A DNA stretch of 64,000 nucleotides, taken from NCBI GenBank assembly GCA_947034885.2, contig OX344751.2, positions 38,841,082-38,905,081 of the forward strand. The letters are read 5' to 3'. Below are positions 21,475 through 33,010 of this stretch, in pieces. The notes below the pieces were generated by a model. It was not told where the DNA came from, searched no databases, and saw nothing but the letters and a program-made list of their open reading frames with translations. Source of the DNA: Thuidium tamariscinum. Lineage: Eukaryota; Streptophyta; Bryopsida; Hypnales; Thuidiaceae. Within the stretch, counting starts at the first letter, position 1. Each line of letters begins with the position of its first letter. The position numbers and the translations under genes were made by a program.

Positions 21475-21708
21475 CCTCCTCCTATATGTGAGCTTAGAAG
21501 TGTGAGCCTACAAGCTTGAAAGACTATATATGTATAATGTAAGTGTCTATACTATAATACCCTTCTATATTTATAATGCATATATGCTATAAATACCTAT
21601 ATTATAGGTATTTTTGTTATAAACACCTTCAATGGTTGTATGATATCTACTTATATTTATACTCAAGGTTCACATACTCACACTTTCATACTCACATATT
21701 AGCATTGT
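21475..21708. mobile_element. Small Mutator-like MITE, decayed
   Basis: Imperfect inverted ends: the left side has ATATGTGAGCTTAGAAGTGTG, and the right side inverted has ATGTGAGTATGAAAGTGTGAG. They resemble the GTGAGCC-rich ends of the element at 50,151-50,972. The interior TATAAACACCTTCAATGGTT recurs at 25,671-25,855. I see no convincing target duplication. Confidence 0.45.
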
Positions 21709-22260
21709 TGTTAGTGACACTAGTTATAAAAGGTTTGAACATAAATAAAACAAAATAAACCTTTACTACAAGGAATTAAGATACAAGAAGCCCATTTGCT
21801 TTGCAACCTTGGCTAGACAACCTAACCACAAACAAAGTGGTTAGTGTAAACAATGGAATCCCTCTAACTGAGTCAGGCCAAAGGGGCCTAACTGTATAAT
21901 TTTGGAGATGTTGATTGAATAAGATAGGCTTTGCACTACACAAGAAGTTGTTGCAAGGGGATATATGCAACATTTTTTAGGATAAGAACCTCATGCATCA
22001 TAACCAAGAAGTTGATTCAAAAGAATATTTAACCTTTTTTTGACAAGGTCTAAGTCCACAACAATTGCCTTGGCGGACTTTCATTTGGTGCTACTACATA
22101 TTTTATTTCTGAAGTCACGACTTCCTGGACCTATCAGTTTTCAAAGGTTTATTAGCTTATAGGACGCTTAGTTAGAGAGGTTCTAAGTTAGTGATTGTAA
22201 TTTTTTAGAAGAAGTGGGTGACACCATGATCCAGTGTCAATTGCACCATGGAAGACTAAC
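21709..22260. other. AT-rich spacer, no feature seen
   Basis: No coding signal, RNA gene or repeat recognised. Confidence 0.35.
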
Positions 22261-23189
22261 TTAACCCCTAAAGGACCGCAACTATATTTCTAACAAAATT
22301 GCTCCAAAATTGTCATTTTTAGGACAGCTACCAAATTTCACAAATAGAACATTTTTAGACACTTGTAACCGAAGGATCTCTTAGTGCACTATTTTGAAAA
22401 GGTGTAGAAAAAATTTCAGAATTTTTTGCCATGTAGATTGCAAGATATTAGTGTTTGAAGTTACAAAATCCTTTTATTACCACTGCAAAAATCTGGGCAG
22501 CTAGACTTCAAAAGGCCACATTTGTATGAAAAATGTCCAAAATGGTTACAACTCTTTGGATTAATTTTCCAATTCAAGTTGGCTACATGCTTGAAAATTT
22601 TCATATCATTTGGAATTGTACAACATGTATAAAAAAATAGTAAGTAGAAAAAAATAGAGAATGATTCAAAATACAAAAATGGTAACAACCTATTTATTGA
22701 ATTGAAAAATGTCAATTCCAATGGTTCAAATGTTGTAATAAACAATCTACACCCAATGTTTGTTTGTTTTTTCAAAAATATTGAAAATTGAGTAAAATAA
22801 AGGACTTCAAAGTTTATTTTAGAGTAGAGAATCCATAACTACCCGCAAACTAAAATTCTTCATAACTTTTGACTCATTAATCCAAATGGAATGTTTCAAA
22901 GCTTTTCACATATATATAAATCTATAAAACCAATTTCAAGTTTCGGATTCCAAAAAAAGTGATTTTTTTAATTTGCCCGAAGTGCCAGAGTCGATAAACA
23001 AATAACATATTGTGTGATAACTTTTCAACCATGAAGTCAAAAGTCACAAAAACTATTGGGCTTTAAAGATATTCCTTGTCTACACCTTTTATTAAATTTT
23101 GGTCCAAAAATATGGACATCTCTAGTCACACGTACCTGCCCCAAATCACTATGTTGCCAAAAAAGGCATGTTGGTCCTTTAGGGGTTAA
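22261..23189. mobile_element. 929-bp non-autonomous DNA element, copy 1
   Basis: It starts TTAACCCCTAAAGGACC and ends with the exact reverse complement, GGTCCTTTAGGGGTTAA, a perfect 17-bp terminal inverted repeat. The interior aligns along its length with 39,061-40,326 (for example ATTTGTATGAAAAATGTCCAA and CATTTGGAATTGTACAACATG). There is no long open frame. If the outer TTA/TAA is the target site, a PIF/Harbinger-type 3-bp duplication is possible, but the superfamily is not settled. Confidence 0.7.
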
Positions 23190-23230
23190 TCACCTAATAG
23201 CATCCCTATAGCTACACTTCGAAGCAACAC

Positions 23231-23276
23231 TTTGGACCATTGATCTTCCTTGTCAAAGGAAGATCAATGGTTCAAA
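23231..23276. repeat. Short near-perfect hairpin
   Basis: The arms TTGATCTTCCTT and AAGGAAGATCAA extend to about 21 bp per side with one mismatch and enclose a 4-base loop. It lies 40 bp outside the 929-bp element. The stem is too short to judge a function. Confidence 0.6.
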
Positions 23277-25670
23277 ATGTTTAAAGTGTGGCATTTGAAG
23301 AGCAGGTTTGGGGATGCTCTAAGGTGGCTGATAGATGAACATGGTCCAAAGTCCCAAGAGCTTCCACTAAGGTTTCACCATAAGGATAGGTATGATGATA
23401 CATCTATAACTATACCTCCTTCTACTAAAATGCTTCTTAGTTACTCAGAACTTCTTGAATTGATATGAAATTTTAGCCACAAAAACTAGACTAGAATGCA
23501 CAAAATTTCCAAAAATAATTATTAGAAGAAAAAAGTTGCCAAAATTCACTAAAATCCAAAAGTGTCTAGTTTTTAAAATTTTGAATTGCTCCCAATTCCC
23601 AAACATTCAAAACAACTTAGATTTCAATGAAAATTTGACCACTATAATTAGAATTCTAGAGGAACACAATTCAATAAATTTTATTGAAAACAAACATTGG
23701 ATGAAGGAGATAGAATCCCCCAAAGTTGCATCCATCAATTGTAGTTTGGTGAATTCAAATTGAATTGTGAAATTTGATTGGCTTCCAAAAAATTTGTACT
23801 TTTTGGGTTGATCTAAAATTTTTTACCACATAAAGTAGACTAGGATACAAAACTTTACCAACAAGTTTTATTGAATTCAATCATTGGATGCAAATGTTAT
23901 AGGACTTTGAATTAGATTTCCAGACTACGTGTGGCTACTTTTCAGCCCCTTGGGCAATGAGGGGTTAAATGCTCATTCAAGAATTATCCTATGGTTGTTA
24001 TTTTGAGAAGGTGAAAAAGAAATTAAAAGCCAAAGGCAACAAGAAGCAATTAATCCAACTCATGAGGCTTAGTTAGCATGGTAGACAAGCAAAAGGAGAG
24101 GTGCCACAAGGGCTAGTGAAACCTACAATTTTTATACTCTGAAGTACTACAAAGTTTGCCTAGCAATAAAGAAATAAATTGAAATCCTAATAGTGTACAA
24201 ATTTCTACCCATTGATTACTATTTGATTCCACAATTTTGCACTTTGGTCCTACATCCCAATGGTGATTAGCATTAATGAAAAGGCTTCAATGTTCAAATG
24301 TGTTAGTAAAGGAACAAATTATCCATACAAAATTAGTCAACTTAGACCATAGTGCATAAAAAAACATTAAACTTACTAGCTATGTAATTGATGAATAACA
24401 TGAAAGTTGAACAATAGATCTCATTAAGACCAAGTATTAGAAACCTTAGGCCATTTTTGGCTTGGTTAAGCGTTTAAAGATTAACTTAAGCTTAGTTCAT
24501 TGTTAGTCAATGCATTTAGGAAAATAACTAAATGAAGTGTCAAAATGGGGGATCTAAAACCAAACAAAAAATTAGTAAGATTGGAAACCAACTAGTGTGC
24601 AAAAATAAAGTTGAATATGTAGCTATCGCTTTTACAAAATTGTCAAATTTTTAGTTGCTTGCCATTTCAAATCCAAGGCTAATACCTAGGTTGTTGGAGG
24701 TGCATATGTTCTTAGGTAAGGTGATTATTACCTCAAGGTTGGTTGTTGAGGGGTCTAAATTTCTTGGATAAGATATGAGTAGGTATTGCTTTAGAATTGG
24801 AAGTGGTATTCCATCTAGTTTTGCTTGATGTAATGAAATTCAGAGTCTCAAATCAAAACCAATGTCTTTGGAAAAAAATGATTGTAGGCTTTATAAATTT
24901 GAAGCCAAAGGAAAGTAGTTGGTAAGAATTTTATAATAGACAAAATGAGCAAGGAGATTTTGGTAAAGAGAGGATGATATTGGTGGCTTCAAGAAAAAAA
25001 TGATTCCTACAAAGAAGACACAAACTATTAAGGCAACTTCCAAAATTTTCCGAATGTTGTGCATCCCTCCTAAAATGCCAAGTCATGGTAACTACTAAAT
25101 TAATGCCATTGTTACCATAGGAATCAGTAAATGTCTCCTCCAACCAAGAAGAAACTATTTCTTTATATCTTTAGTATTGGTATAAGGTAAATTCACCTAA
25201 TTGTGACCCTTTTCTAAAACTAACCTTTACAAATTTTGCCTAAAATGTATAATCTAATTTTAATCATTTGCTATTTATGAGATGTTAGGGGCATTATAGA
25301 TACATCTATTTTCAACATTTTGAAAATTTATAGTTTATTCATATGGAGGCCAAAAAATGTTTTAAGAAGAGAATCCAAAATCTTCTTTGAATTTCCAATG
25401 ACATCCAACAAAAAATAGGTAAAAATAGACAAAAAAAACAATGATAATGTTCAATTGCTTATTTTGACACATTTAGATGTAAATACCTTACAAGAAGATT
25501 CAGGAAAGAGAAATACCTCCTATTTCTTGTTGATACTGGTGTAAATGAAAAATCATTCTAAGAAGTCCTAAAATTATAGATTTTAAGCTAAAATTTTGGA
25601 AGTCATTTTTTCTAATAGGATTACATTTAATCACATTGTTAGTGTCATTTCAATAAAGCTTTCAAGGGTT
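23277..25670. other. AT-rich DNA with one coding-like fragment
   Basis: The first 190 bases (23,277-23,468, plus) read as a coding-like frame (FGDALRWLIDEHGPKSQELP, ending SELLELI then stop) with no recognised family; it may be a relic exon. The rest is AT-rich and shows no gene, RNA or clear repeat. Confidence 0.3.
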
Positions 25671-25855
25671 GCTAGTATGTGACCCTAGAGTCTCAATCCT
25701 ATGAGATTATGAGACTAGGAACCTAGACACCTATATGTTGTAGTTGTTTGTGTTATAGGTACCTATATATGTTATAAAAACCTTCAATGGTTATAAATTA
25801 CCTATTCATATCTAAATTGAAGGTTTGTAGGCTTACATGTCTAGGCTCACATCCT
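25671..25855. mobile_element. Decayed relative of the GTGAGCC-ended MITEs
   Basis: The left end has GCTAGTATGTGACCCTAGAG. The right end inverted has GGATGTGAGCCTAGACATG. The interior TATAAAAACCTTCAATGGTT matches the copy at 21,475-21,708. Confidence 0.4.
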
Positions 25856-26149
25856 GAAATCATTGATTTTTTGGTGTAAAACCATCTCAATAAAGATGTA
25901 AAAATATTATAGTGATTTTTGGATGAATTGCCCAATCTTTACAAATTAAAATTATTTAGTGTCTATTCTCTTAGGACTATCCACTTACTTAATCCTCCAA
26001 GTTTTTGTAAGGAAACTTTCCTATTCCAGATCTTCCTAAGATGCAACATTGCAAAATTAACATATTACACAGTCGCATGTTCATTTCAATCATAAAATTT
26101 TACCACAATGGTTTACTAACTCTTGTTACCCGCAAGCCCTCCGACATCC

Positions 26150-26900
26150 AATTTTTGTACGATGTACAAATTCAGAATCACTTTTGGCCATTCTTGGTCA
26201 TTGCAAGAAACATTTGTTGATTTTGTTGTGTTTTGCAATAAATAATACTCATGACTTTTTTTAGGAGTACTATATAATTAGAAAATTAATTTTTTTAAAT
26301 AAAAAAAATATGGATAATGTATACACCTCTAAGATGAAGGTTTTCACTAAAGGGAATGGATAGAAAATTCTTTTAGGAGAACTTGAAAAGTGCCAAATCT
26401 CAAAAAAATAGGTACTTTGATGTAAAAATAAGTAAATACAAAAAATAAAAAGTGACCATTTGCAACAACTTTATGGAGATGATCATTCACCAAAAAACCC
26501 ACCAAAATCATATTTCATATGTTTCAAAATACAAGCACAAAGAAGCTCACTTTATAGACCTCTACACCACATAAAATTAACTATTTTTGAAAATCCTTTC
26601 TAGAAAAGCTAGAAGTATACTAGAAGACCATCTCATCCAAATTTCATCTCAAAATCATTAAAAAAAGGTACTCCGTAGTACTAAAAAATCCTAAACTACA
26701 AAGTGTGACATTCAATTGGGGTCTATTTTTGGATAGCAAAATATTTTTGAAAATTATGAAAAAATTAAGGAAGGCGTATGATAGTTATGAGTACCTTTCC
26801 TATAAATCTTGAGTCATTTGGAGCCAAAACATAAAAGTTATGGCCAAAAAACAGATCAGCATGCAACGTGTGACAAAATAGTACAAGTGTTTCTTGCAAT
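26150..26900 (+). repeat. Dispersed AT-rich repeat A, copy 1
   Basis: It aligns with 28,290-28,790, sharing ACTTGAAAAGTGCCAAA, CATTTGCAACAACTTTATGG, CATTCACCAAAAAA and TATGTTTCAAAATACAAGCA. The copies are well diverged. No coding frame was found and the element type is unknown. Confidence 0.65.
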
Positions 26901-27749
26901 GACCTTTCTTATCCTCATTACTACTTGGATGGAAATCATCTTAATTTGTAAAGATACTTTATGAAGTTGTTGTCCTATCTAGTGGTTGGATTTAGTGCAT
27001 TAAAATACAAATGTGGAAGTATGTTAAGTGATTGACCAAGCTAAAATTGCATTCATCCTAGTTCAATACAAAATTTGCAAAAATGAGGTCATCACTACAA
27101 GAGAAAGGGGTGTTTTAATTATAATCCAAGAGATAAGATCTTAAGTAATGACCTCTATAAGAGATTTTAAGTAAGAAATATGTGTCTTTCAAGTAAAATT
27201 TTAAAACACAAAAACTTCAAAAAATCACCATATCAAGAGAACTTCATATCAAATCCATTCCAACAAATTTTACTCCAAAAATGACAATATTTTAACTTGT
27301 AATTGATTTACAAGAAAATTTGAAATTTTCCTTTCAAAATAAATATTGGTGATGGTATTAGTAAAACTAATTATGTGGATGGAATCTAAAACTCAAAGTC
27401 TAAAACTTTTGTTTGTATATCAATTCCAAAACATTTTAAATATTCTCTTATAATGATTTATTCCAAATTGCCAATTTAAAAAAAGATTTTGGACATTTAG
27501 AGGTTAAACCATGCATCCCAAAAGTAGATGTGATGTGGTCAACCTTGATTGTAACTTTCAGTACAACTATTTTTGGTATTTTACTCAAACTGAGAAAACG
27601 AAGCGTGATAAGTTTTCATTTGACTTCATCTTGAATTCTTAAAAAATCCAAAAATTTAAAGAAATATTTCAATTGCTAAAGATAGCAATTATATTTCTAG
27701 TGAAATTTTAGGAGTTAAATCTTCAAAATTCGTATAAATAAAATTGAGA

Positions 27750-28289
27750 AAAGTTAATTGCAAGAAAAACCAATCCTATTTGGCGCCACAATTGGAGTGT
27801 TGGAGTTGTCTTCAACTATAGCTTTGGAGGCATGAATCCAATTGATTTTAAATCTTGATTGAAGATGACTAACTTAATAGTATTGAGATATCTTATTTTT
27901 TGGCAATATCCAACAAATATTTTCTAATTAAATTTCAATTTTATCTAATTTCTCATACTTTGGAGTTTAGAAGTTTTTAGTATTGTGGGGTAGTAGAGTA
28001 TCTAAAATTTATAATGTAGACTTGAAATTTTTGTAGGCTATTCTCACACTTCCACATTAGAGACCTATGCCACTTGCAAAAAGAAATTAAGAAAGAATTA
28101 TTTTATATCCACGTTCATCGGTTCATACAAATAAGGCTCTTTACGCACATAATTCTAAACATTGAAAATGATTTCAAGATCATTCTTTTGGTAAAATCTT
28201 TCCACCATGAAGTCTTCCCAAATTGTCAATTTTTGTTTCTTTGAAATTTTTATTCTTATTTTATACAAATTAAAACACCAAAGACCAAA
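27750..28289 (+). repeat. Dispersed AT-rich repeat B, copy 1
   Basis: It aligns with 37,310-37,860, sharing CCTATTTGGC, AATATTTTCTAATTAAAT, TAGACTTGAAATTT/TAAACTTGAAATTT and CAAGATCATTCTTTTGGTAAA. In both places it is followed by CACCAAAG/CACCAAAA and a GAAATTTTG tract. Repeat A directly follows here, so A and B may be parts of one older, larger element. The stretch 26,901-27,749 between copies is AT-rich with nothing recognised. Confidence 0.65.
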
Positions 28290-28790
28290 GTACTGATTTT
28301 TATGAAATTTTGGGTGATTGCACAAAACACTTGTACTATTTGTCGCGTTTTGCAATAGTACCCCTCACTTTTTCTAGGGTACTATTAAATTAGAAAATTA
28401 ATTTAAAATTTAAAAAAAAATTATGTATACACCTTTAAGACAAAGGTAGTCATGGAAAAAATTGTATAGAAAAATTCTCTAAGTAGGAGAACTTGAAAAG
28501 TGCCAAACCTCAAGAAAATACATACCTTCATGTTTTAATTAGGAAAAAATAGTAAAAACAAGTAAATGAAAAAAATAAAAATTGTCCATTTGCAACAACT
28601 TTATGGAGATGGTCATTCACCAAAAAAACTACCAAAATAATATTTTATATGTTTCAAAATACAAGCAGAAGGGAACTCACTTTGTAGTCATTTGGAGCAA
28701 AAATGCAAAATTTATGGTCAAAAAACATATCAGTATGAGACGTGCGACTAAAAATTGTACAAATGTTTCATGCAATCACCATTTTGGACT
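28290..28790 (+). repeat. Dispersed AT-rich repeat A, copy 2
   Basis: This is the second copy of the 26,150-26,900 repeat, somewhat shorter. It is followed to 29,097 by AT-rich sequence with no other feature. Confidence 0.65.
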
Positions 28791-29097
28791 TTTTTAGTTC
28801 ACCTAATTAGAGAATTTTCTTAAAGTATGTTTTTCCTTCTTAGGGTACCTTCTTCTTAGAAGTGTATACATTAAATATTTTTTTAATTAAAAAAATATTT
28901 TTAAAATTATAATGTAACAATGTATTCCTGAAAAAAATATACATCATATTTTAAAATTTTGAATTGTACCTATCAAATGCTTCATTTTTGGGCCTCCTAG
29001 CTTGTACACATGTATAGTATCAAGATTCTACAAAAAATGCAGAGTCTAAAGTTTTTGCAACCACCTATAATTAGTAACTAATCAAATAATGATATAT

Positions 29098-29389
29098 GGA
29101 AATTTTCATTAAATTGGCAGTATTCCAAATGCCATTTTCAGACCGTGTAGTGACTGTGGTCTGAACTAAAAATTGACATCTTGGATATATATAGATTTTT
29201 AAAATCTAAGATGGATTTAGATTTCAGACCACGCGGTCTGAAACATCTTGGACAGGTATAGATTTTTAGACAACTACAATTTATATATAGATTTCAAAAA
29301 TCTATGACAGATTTAGATTTTAGATTGTACAGTTTGAACTGTCAAAAGTGTCAAACTAATGGAATGCCGCCATTTTAATGAAATTCACC
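29098..29389. mobile_element. 0.3-kb MITE, copy A
   Basis: Inverted ends of about 35 bp: left GGAAATTTTCATTAAATTGG, right (inverted) GGTGAATTTCATTAAAATGG, both followed by CAGTATTCCA or CGGCATTCCA. A second copy lies at 39,644-39,952. ATATAT on each side may be part of a target duplication, but the flanks are too simple to be sure. No coding capacity. Confidence 0.75.
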
Positions 29390-30213
29390 ATATATATTTT
29401 TCACATAATCTTATTTGATACTTTGATACAAACGTCAAAAAAAATTGGAATTTATATATTAATAATGCATTTTTGTTTTGTCCAAAATTATTGAATTTGT
29501 AGAGGTTAATAAATTTCATAATATTAATTGTCCTTAAGATATTAGGATATGTGGTTATGTATGGCCATTGTCATCATTGACCACAATGCAACACCTATTC
29601 TTATAACATGTACAAAAGTTAACCTAAACATTGAGAAGTAACACAATATGTATACAATTAAAACTTAAGAGGCTAAAAGAGCCTAAAGCCAAGTTATGGT
29701 ACATCTAGTTAGTAATTACTAACCATGAACTTGTAAATTTTATAACTTACTAGAGTGCCCTATATTGTTGCTATAGTAGTAACAATATAGTAAAGTAAAA
29801 GATTAAAAAAAAAATTTGAATTTGAATTCATAAAAACTTTGAAATTCAATATCTTTCATACTATAGGTCCAAACACCGTAAAACAAAGCTCATGCACCCT
29901 CTTTGTTGAAAGCTTTTTGATGGTACCAAAAATGGAACTATGGACACATGATTCAAGAGATCTCATCTTAACAAGCAAACAAAACAAACACCCTAAATCC
30001 CTAATCGTTAAGAAATGGATTCATGGTGTGCAAATAATGATTGCTAAAGTGGGTTCACTTGGAATCCTCTTCTCTCTTGCACACAACTTCCAAATAAAGT
30101 AATCTATGGCCGCACATAAGTAACTAACTTAGTATGCTCAGATGCTACTCGTCTCGATTACGGGCGCGGTCACCTTCGTTTGATCAAAGGTGCGATGCCA
30201 CTAGTGGAAGTGA
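29390..30213. other. AT-rich flank passing into a GC-richer island
   Basis: AT-rich and featureless to about 30,110, where base composition shifts sharply to near 50% GC. An open frame at 29,839-30,102 matches nothing I know and is probably chance. Confidence 0.35.
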
Positions 30214-30933
30214 ATGATCGACCCCCACTCACCGTCGCAGTGTCGAGGCACTTCAACTCAAGTGAGGGAAGGTTGGAAGCTCTACGTAGAACTGCACGGA
30301 GGATACCTGAATGGCGACAATCATGCCTCAAAAGTCAAGAGCACCATTCAGTTCACTTGGGAAATGAGCTCGGAAGGGACTTCACCGACTTATTTGAAGC
30401 TGCGCGCACATATGTGCAGAGTCGGGACAGTTAGACAAGGATTCAGAATTCCATTTCATTCTGCCGAGTGTCAAGTACCATTCCCAATAGTTACGTCACG
30501 TACCTTTCGCGTCGACGGAAGGGAAACAAAGTCACTCCACGCAGCGTCCCGCGCCCCGATTGTCAAGGGGAAGTACAACTCCCACCTCTGGGGACTAGCC
30601 TGCGAGATAGCTGGCTGGAGTGGGACCTGCGCGGGAGCTGCAGGTTGCAAGCTGTTGGGACTCACCCAATCCTCCGCCTTGCCGACTGCTGGGGTCGTCG
30701 TCGTCGTAGACGCCAAAGTCGCCAAGATTGCCACTCGAATGCCTGCATGCCCATCAACATTTAATTTGGAATTAAATTTACGCGACGAAGCCCCACGGCT
30801 ATATATCAGAACAAGCTTTGCACAACGATCACCACTGATTGCAACCTTCGATTTGTTCATCACACAGCGCGCTGGGAGCTGTACGAGTTTTCAGTCGATC
30901 GCAGCTGTCTGGCTAGAGATCGATTACCATTGA
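30214..30933 (+). CDS. Hypothetical open frame of 239 codons, doubtful
   Basis: An ATG-started frame of 239 codons in GC-rich DNA. No domain, signal peptide or membrane segment stands out; the middle has an Ala/Val-rich run (GVVVVVDAKVAKIA). A 130-codon frame overlaps on the other strand, and a TATA box candidate for the downstream gene lies inside it (30,800). Its length is above chance for such composition but could reflect GC-rich promoter DNA. Confidence 0.2.
   Translation: MIDPHSPSQCRGTSTQVREGWKLYVELHGGYLNGDNHASKVKSTIQFTWEMSSEGTSPTYLKLRAHMCRVGTVRQGFRIPFHSAECQVPFPIVTSRTFRVDGRETKSLHAASRAPIVKGKYNSHLWGLACEIAGWSGTCAGAAGCKLLGLTQSSALPTAGVVVVVDAKVAKIATRMPACPSTFNLELNLRDEAPRLYIRTSFAQRSPLIATFDLFITQRAGSCTSFQSIAAVWLEIDYH
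30800..30806 (+). promoter_or_regulatory. TATA box candidate for the tyrosine-rich gene
   Basis: TATATAT in GC-rich surroundings, with CCACGG just before it. It is about 970 bp upstream of the ATG at 31,776, so a spliced leader would be needed. TTTTCAG ending at 31,766 is a suitable leader-intron acceptor. Confidence 0.4.
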
Positions 30934-31214
30934 CACTTACAACTTAATTCAGTGCCGCCGGCTAGGAGGTTGCCACCAGCTTGAAGGTGTTACTTCTATT
31001 CGCCGAAGGTCCATCCCGTTAGCCCAGTGGGGTGGTTTTCTGAACGATTTTCCCAGCGCCAGCTTTCTCTACTCGTGCAAAGTTCGGCGTGACTCAGAGT
31101 TGCGGGTAGGTCTGCGAGTGAACTATTCAATCGACTTAGCTAATTTGCTTGTGTCGATTTTTGATGGAGTCAAAGTCGTGAAACGGGTGGGGAGGATTCA
31201 AAGTGACTAGCACT

Positions 31215-31625
31215 TTCAGTGTGCCACAAACCTCAGGTTTTGGTTTCGACCGAAAACCTCAGGCTTCCACTAACTCAATTGGTCGACCTTGGTTGTCGTG
31301 AGAGCTAGTGGTATTCAAGTCGTGCATAGCGACAAGATCTGGGTACCTTGTGACTGAGAACCTCAAATTTCGCTTCGACTAATTGAGTCCATCGTTGTTA
31401 TTAATTGCGAGACTAGAAAGTTCAGGTCGAATGCAGTATAATCTTGCACTCGAACAGGATGTCATGTTACCTCATGACAGAGCCAAAGCTTACCACCACT
31501 GCGAGCCTATGGGTTCCACCTCGGGTTCCATTAACAAAATTATTCCATCGTTCTTGTCATGAGAGCTAGTGGAATGTTCAAGCCGAATGCAGTATGAATC
31601 GTGATCTCGTTAACTTCTGACACAG
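31215..31625 (+). repeat. Diverged direct repeats in the presumed leader intron
   Basis: Three diverged units of roughly 130-170 bp repeat phrases such as AACCTCAGGTTT, GAGAGCTAGTGGTATTCAAG and TCGAATGCAGTAT (near 31,300, 31,430 and 31,575). They lie upstream of the first coding exon. Function is unknown; intron enhancement is one possibility. Confidence 0.5.
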
Positions 31626-31775
31626 ACTCATTTGGATGTTTTCAACAGGTAATTAACTCTGGACACCGGCGTGGAAGTGTTCGGTGAAAACAATCCGAAT
31701 CAACTCTCGGCTCTAGCTGCTCAAGGTCGAAATCGGAACCATACTTGCTAGGACACGACTTTTCAGTCGATCACC

Positions 31776-33010
31776 ATGGATCCGTTCTACGGATGGGGAT
31801 TCCAATACAACGCCAACAATGCCTTGAATGAAGAGGTGATCCAATCAAATCCAAAAGCCGTTTGTTACCCCCGAGAACTGGCAGTACAACACATTTTCTT
31901 AGTTGATCACTCACGTAGCTAGCTTCTTGCAGACGGAGTAGTATTTCGAGAGTTCGAAACTGCTTACGATATGCTTCGTGATCCCCTTTTCTCTAACATT
32001 TTTTCAGCTCCTTCTCGTGGTTGTTCATCGATCGTCGCTTACCCTCCATTTCCACTGCTTGCAGATCTTCGGGTACGGGTACCACGGGAATCCCAACTAC
32101 CGGTTAATGGACGAACCAGAAATCCCTGTGGAACAACCCCAAGATGACTTCCGGAATGAGTATCCCAGCAGCAACCACCAGCAGGTAAAGCTCCTATTGA
32201 CTTCGAAAACCGCTTTGTTTGCTGTTTAATTACAATCTGCTTGAAACCACGTTTTCCGAGTGGCGTTCTGAACTTCCTCCATGAACTTGAGCTTCCGATT
32301 GGCTCTATTACCGGAAGATGGATATAACTTTGTCCTGATCAACAGAAAATCTGTGCGCTGCAGATGCATCAAATGTATTACGACGAAGACCGGTACGGAA
32401 ATGACGGATATCACAGCCCCCGTCACGGTTCCTATTATCCTTACGCCCCGGAAAGGACCCCCTTCGACTACAACCAGGGGACCGAGTATCCCTCCTACCG
32501 GGTAACATTTGCAGTCGATGAATTGATTTCCATGTGACTTTTCAGCCTGTCGTTTGGCCAAAGTTTGTATTTAAGCTCACTGGAAATGGGCGTCTTTACT
32601 CTCTCCTCTGGGCTCGATCTCTACGTAGTTCTGCTGGTTCAGAGTCGAAGTCGGAGTGCACCTCCAATTACGAAGTGACTGACTGCGTGTACTTGCTGAT
32701 CACAGATATCAGTAGTCATTCGTCTCAGCAGCTCGAGAGTCATCGACAATCGCTTGCTGATTGGGCTCCAGCAGGAGGGTTTAAGTACGTCTCTTGACAT
32801 GAGTTTGTTTGGGTATTAATGGGCTTCACGAATCAGTAGATTGAGCGATTTGAAAGACTCCTCAGATTGAAGTGGTGTTTTCTCATGGTGACAGCTTGCT
32901 ATGCATTGTGCAGGTTGCGAAGTTCAAGGCAGCGAAATAACCGTTTCCGGTCACCCAGCAGAAGACGGCGAGGATGGATTTTTGGAGTTGGTCAAGCGAA
33001 TCTCAGGTGA
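31776..33010 (+). CDS. Candidate five-exon gene for a small tyrosine-rich protein
   Basis: Exons 31,776-31,835, 32,065-32,184, 32,364-32,501, 32,729-32,784 and 32,914-33,010 join in phase with GT-AG introns to give 156 residues. Donors include GTAAAG, GTAACA and GTACGT; acceptors include TTGCAG, CTGCAG and GTGCAG. The ATG context is ATCACCATGG. Residues 1-106 are rich in Tyr, Asn, Pro and Asp/Glu (MDPFYGWGFQYNANN, GYGYHGNPNYR, MYYDEDRYGNDGYH). The last exon is Arg/Ser-rich (NNRFRSPSRRRRG). I recognise no family; composition suggests an intrinsically disordered, possibly RNA-related protein. The last two exons are least certain: exon 4 could read on to a TGA at 32,795-32,797, giving a 128-residue form. 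Confidence 0.5.

Noticed and set aside
32914-32940. Direct splice of the third tyrosine-rich exon to GTTGCGAAG with a quick stop
   Set aside because: In phase but gives only eight residues; inserting the 32,729-32,784 exon uses a better donor (GTACGT) and yields a longer coherent end. It stays possible as an alternative form.
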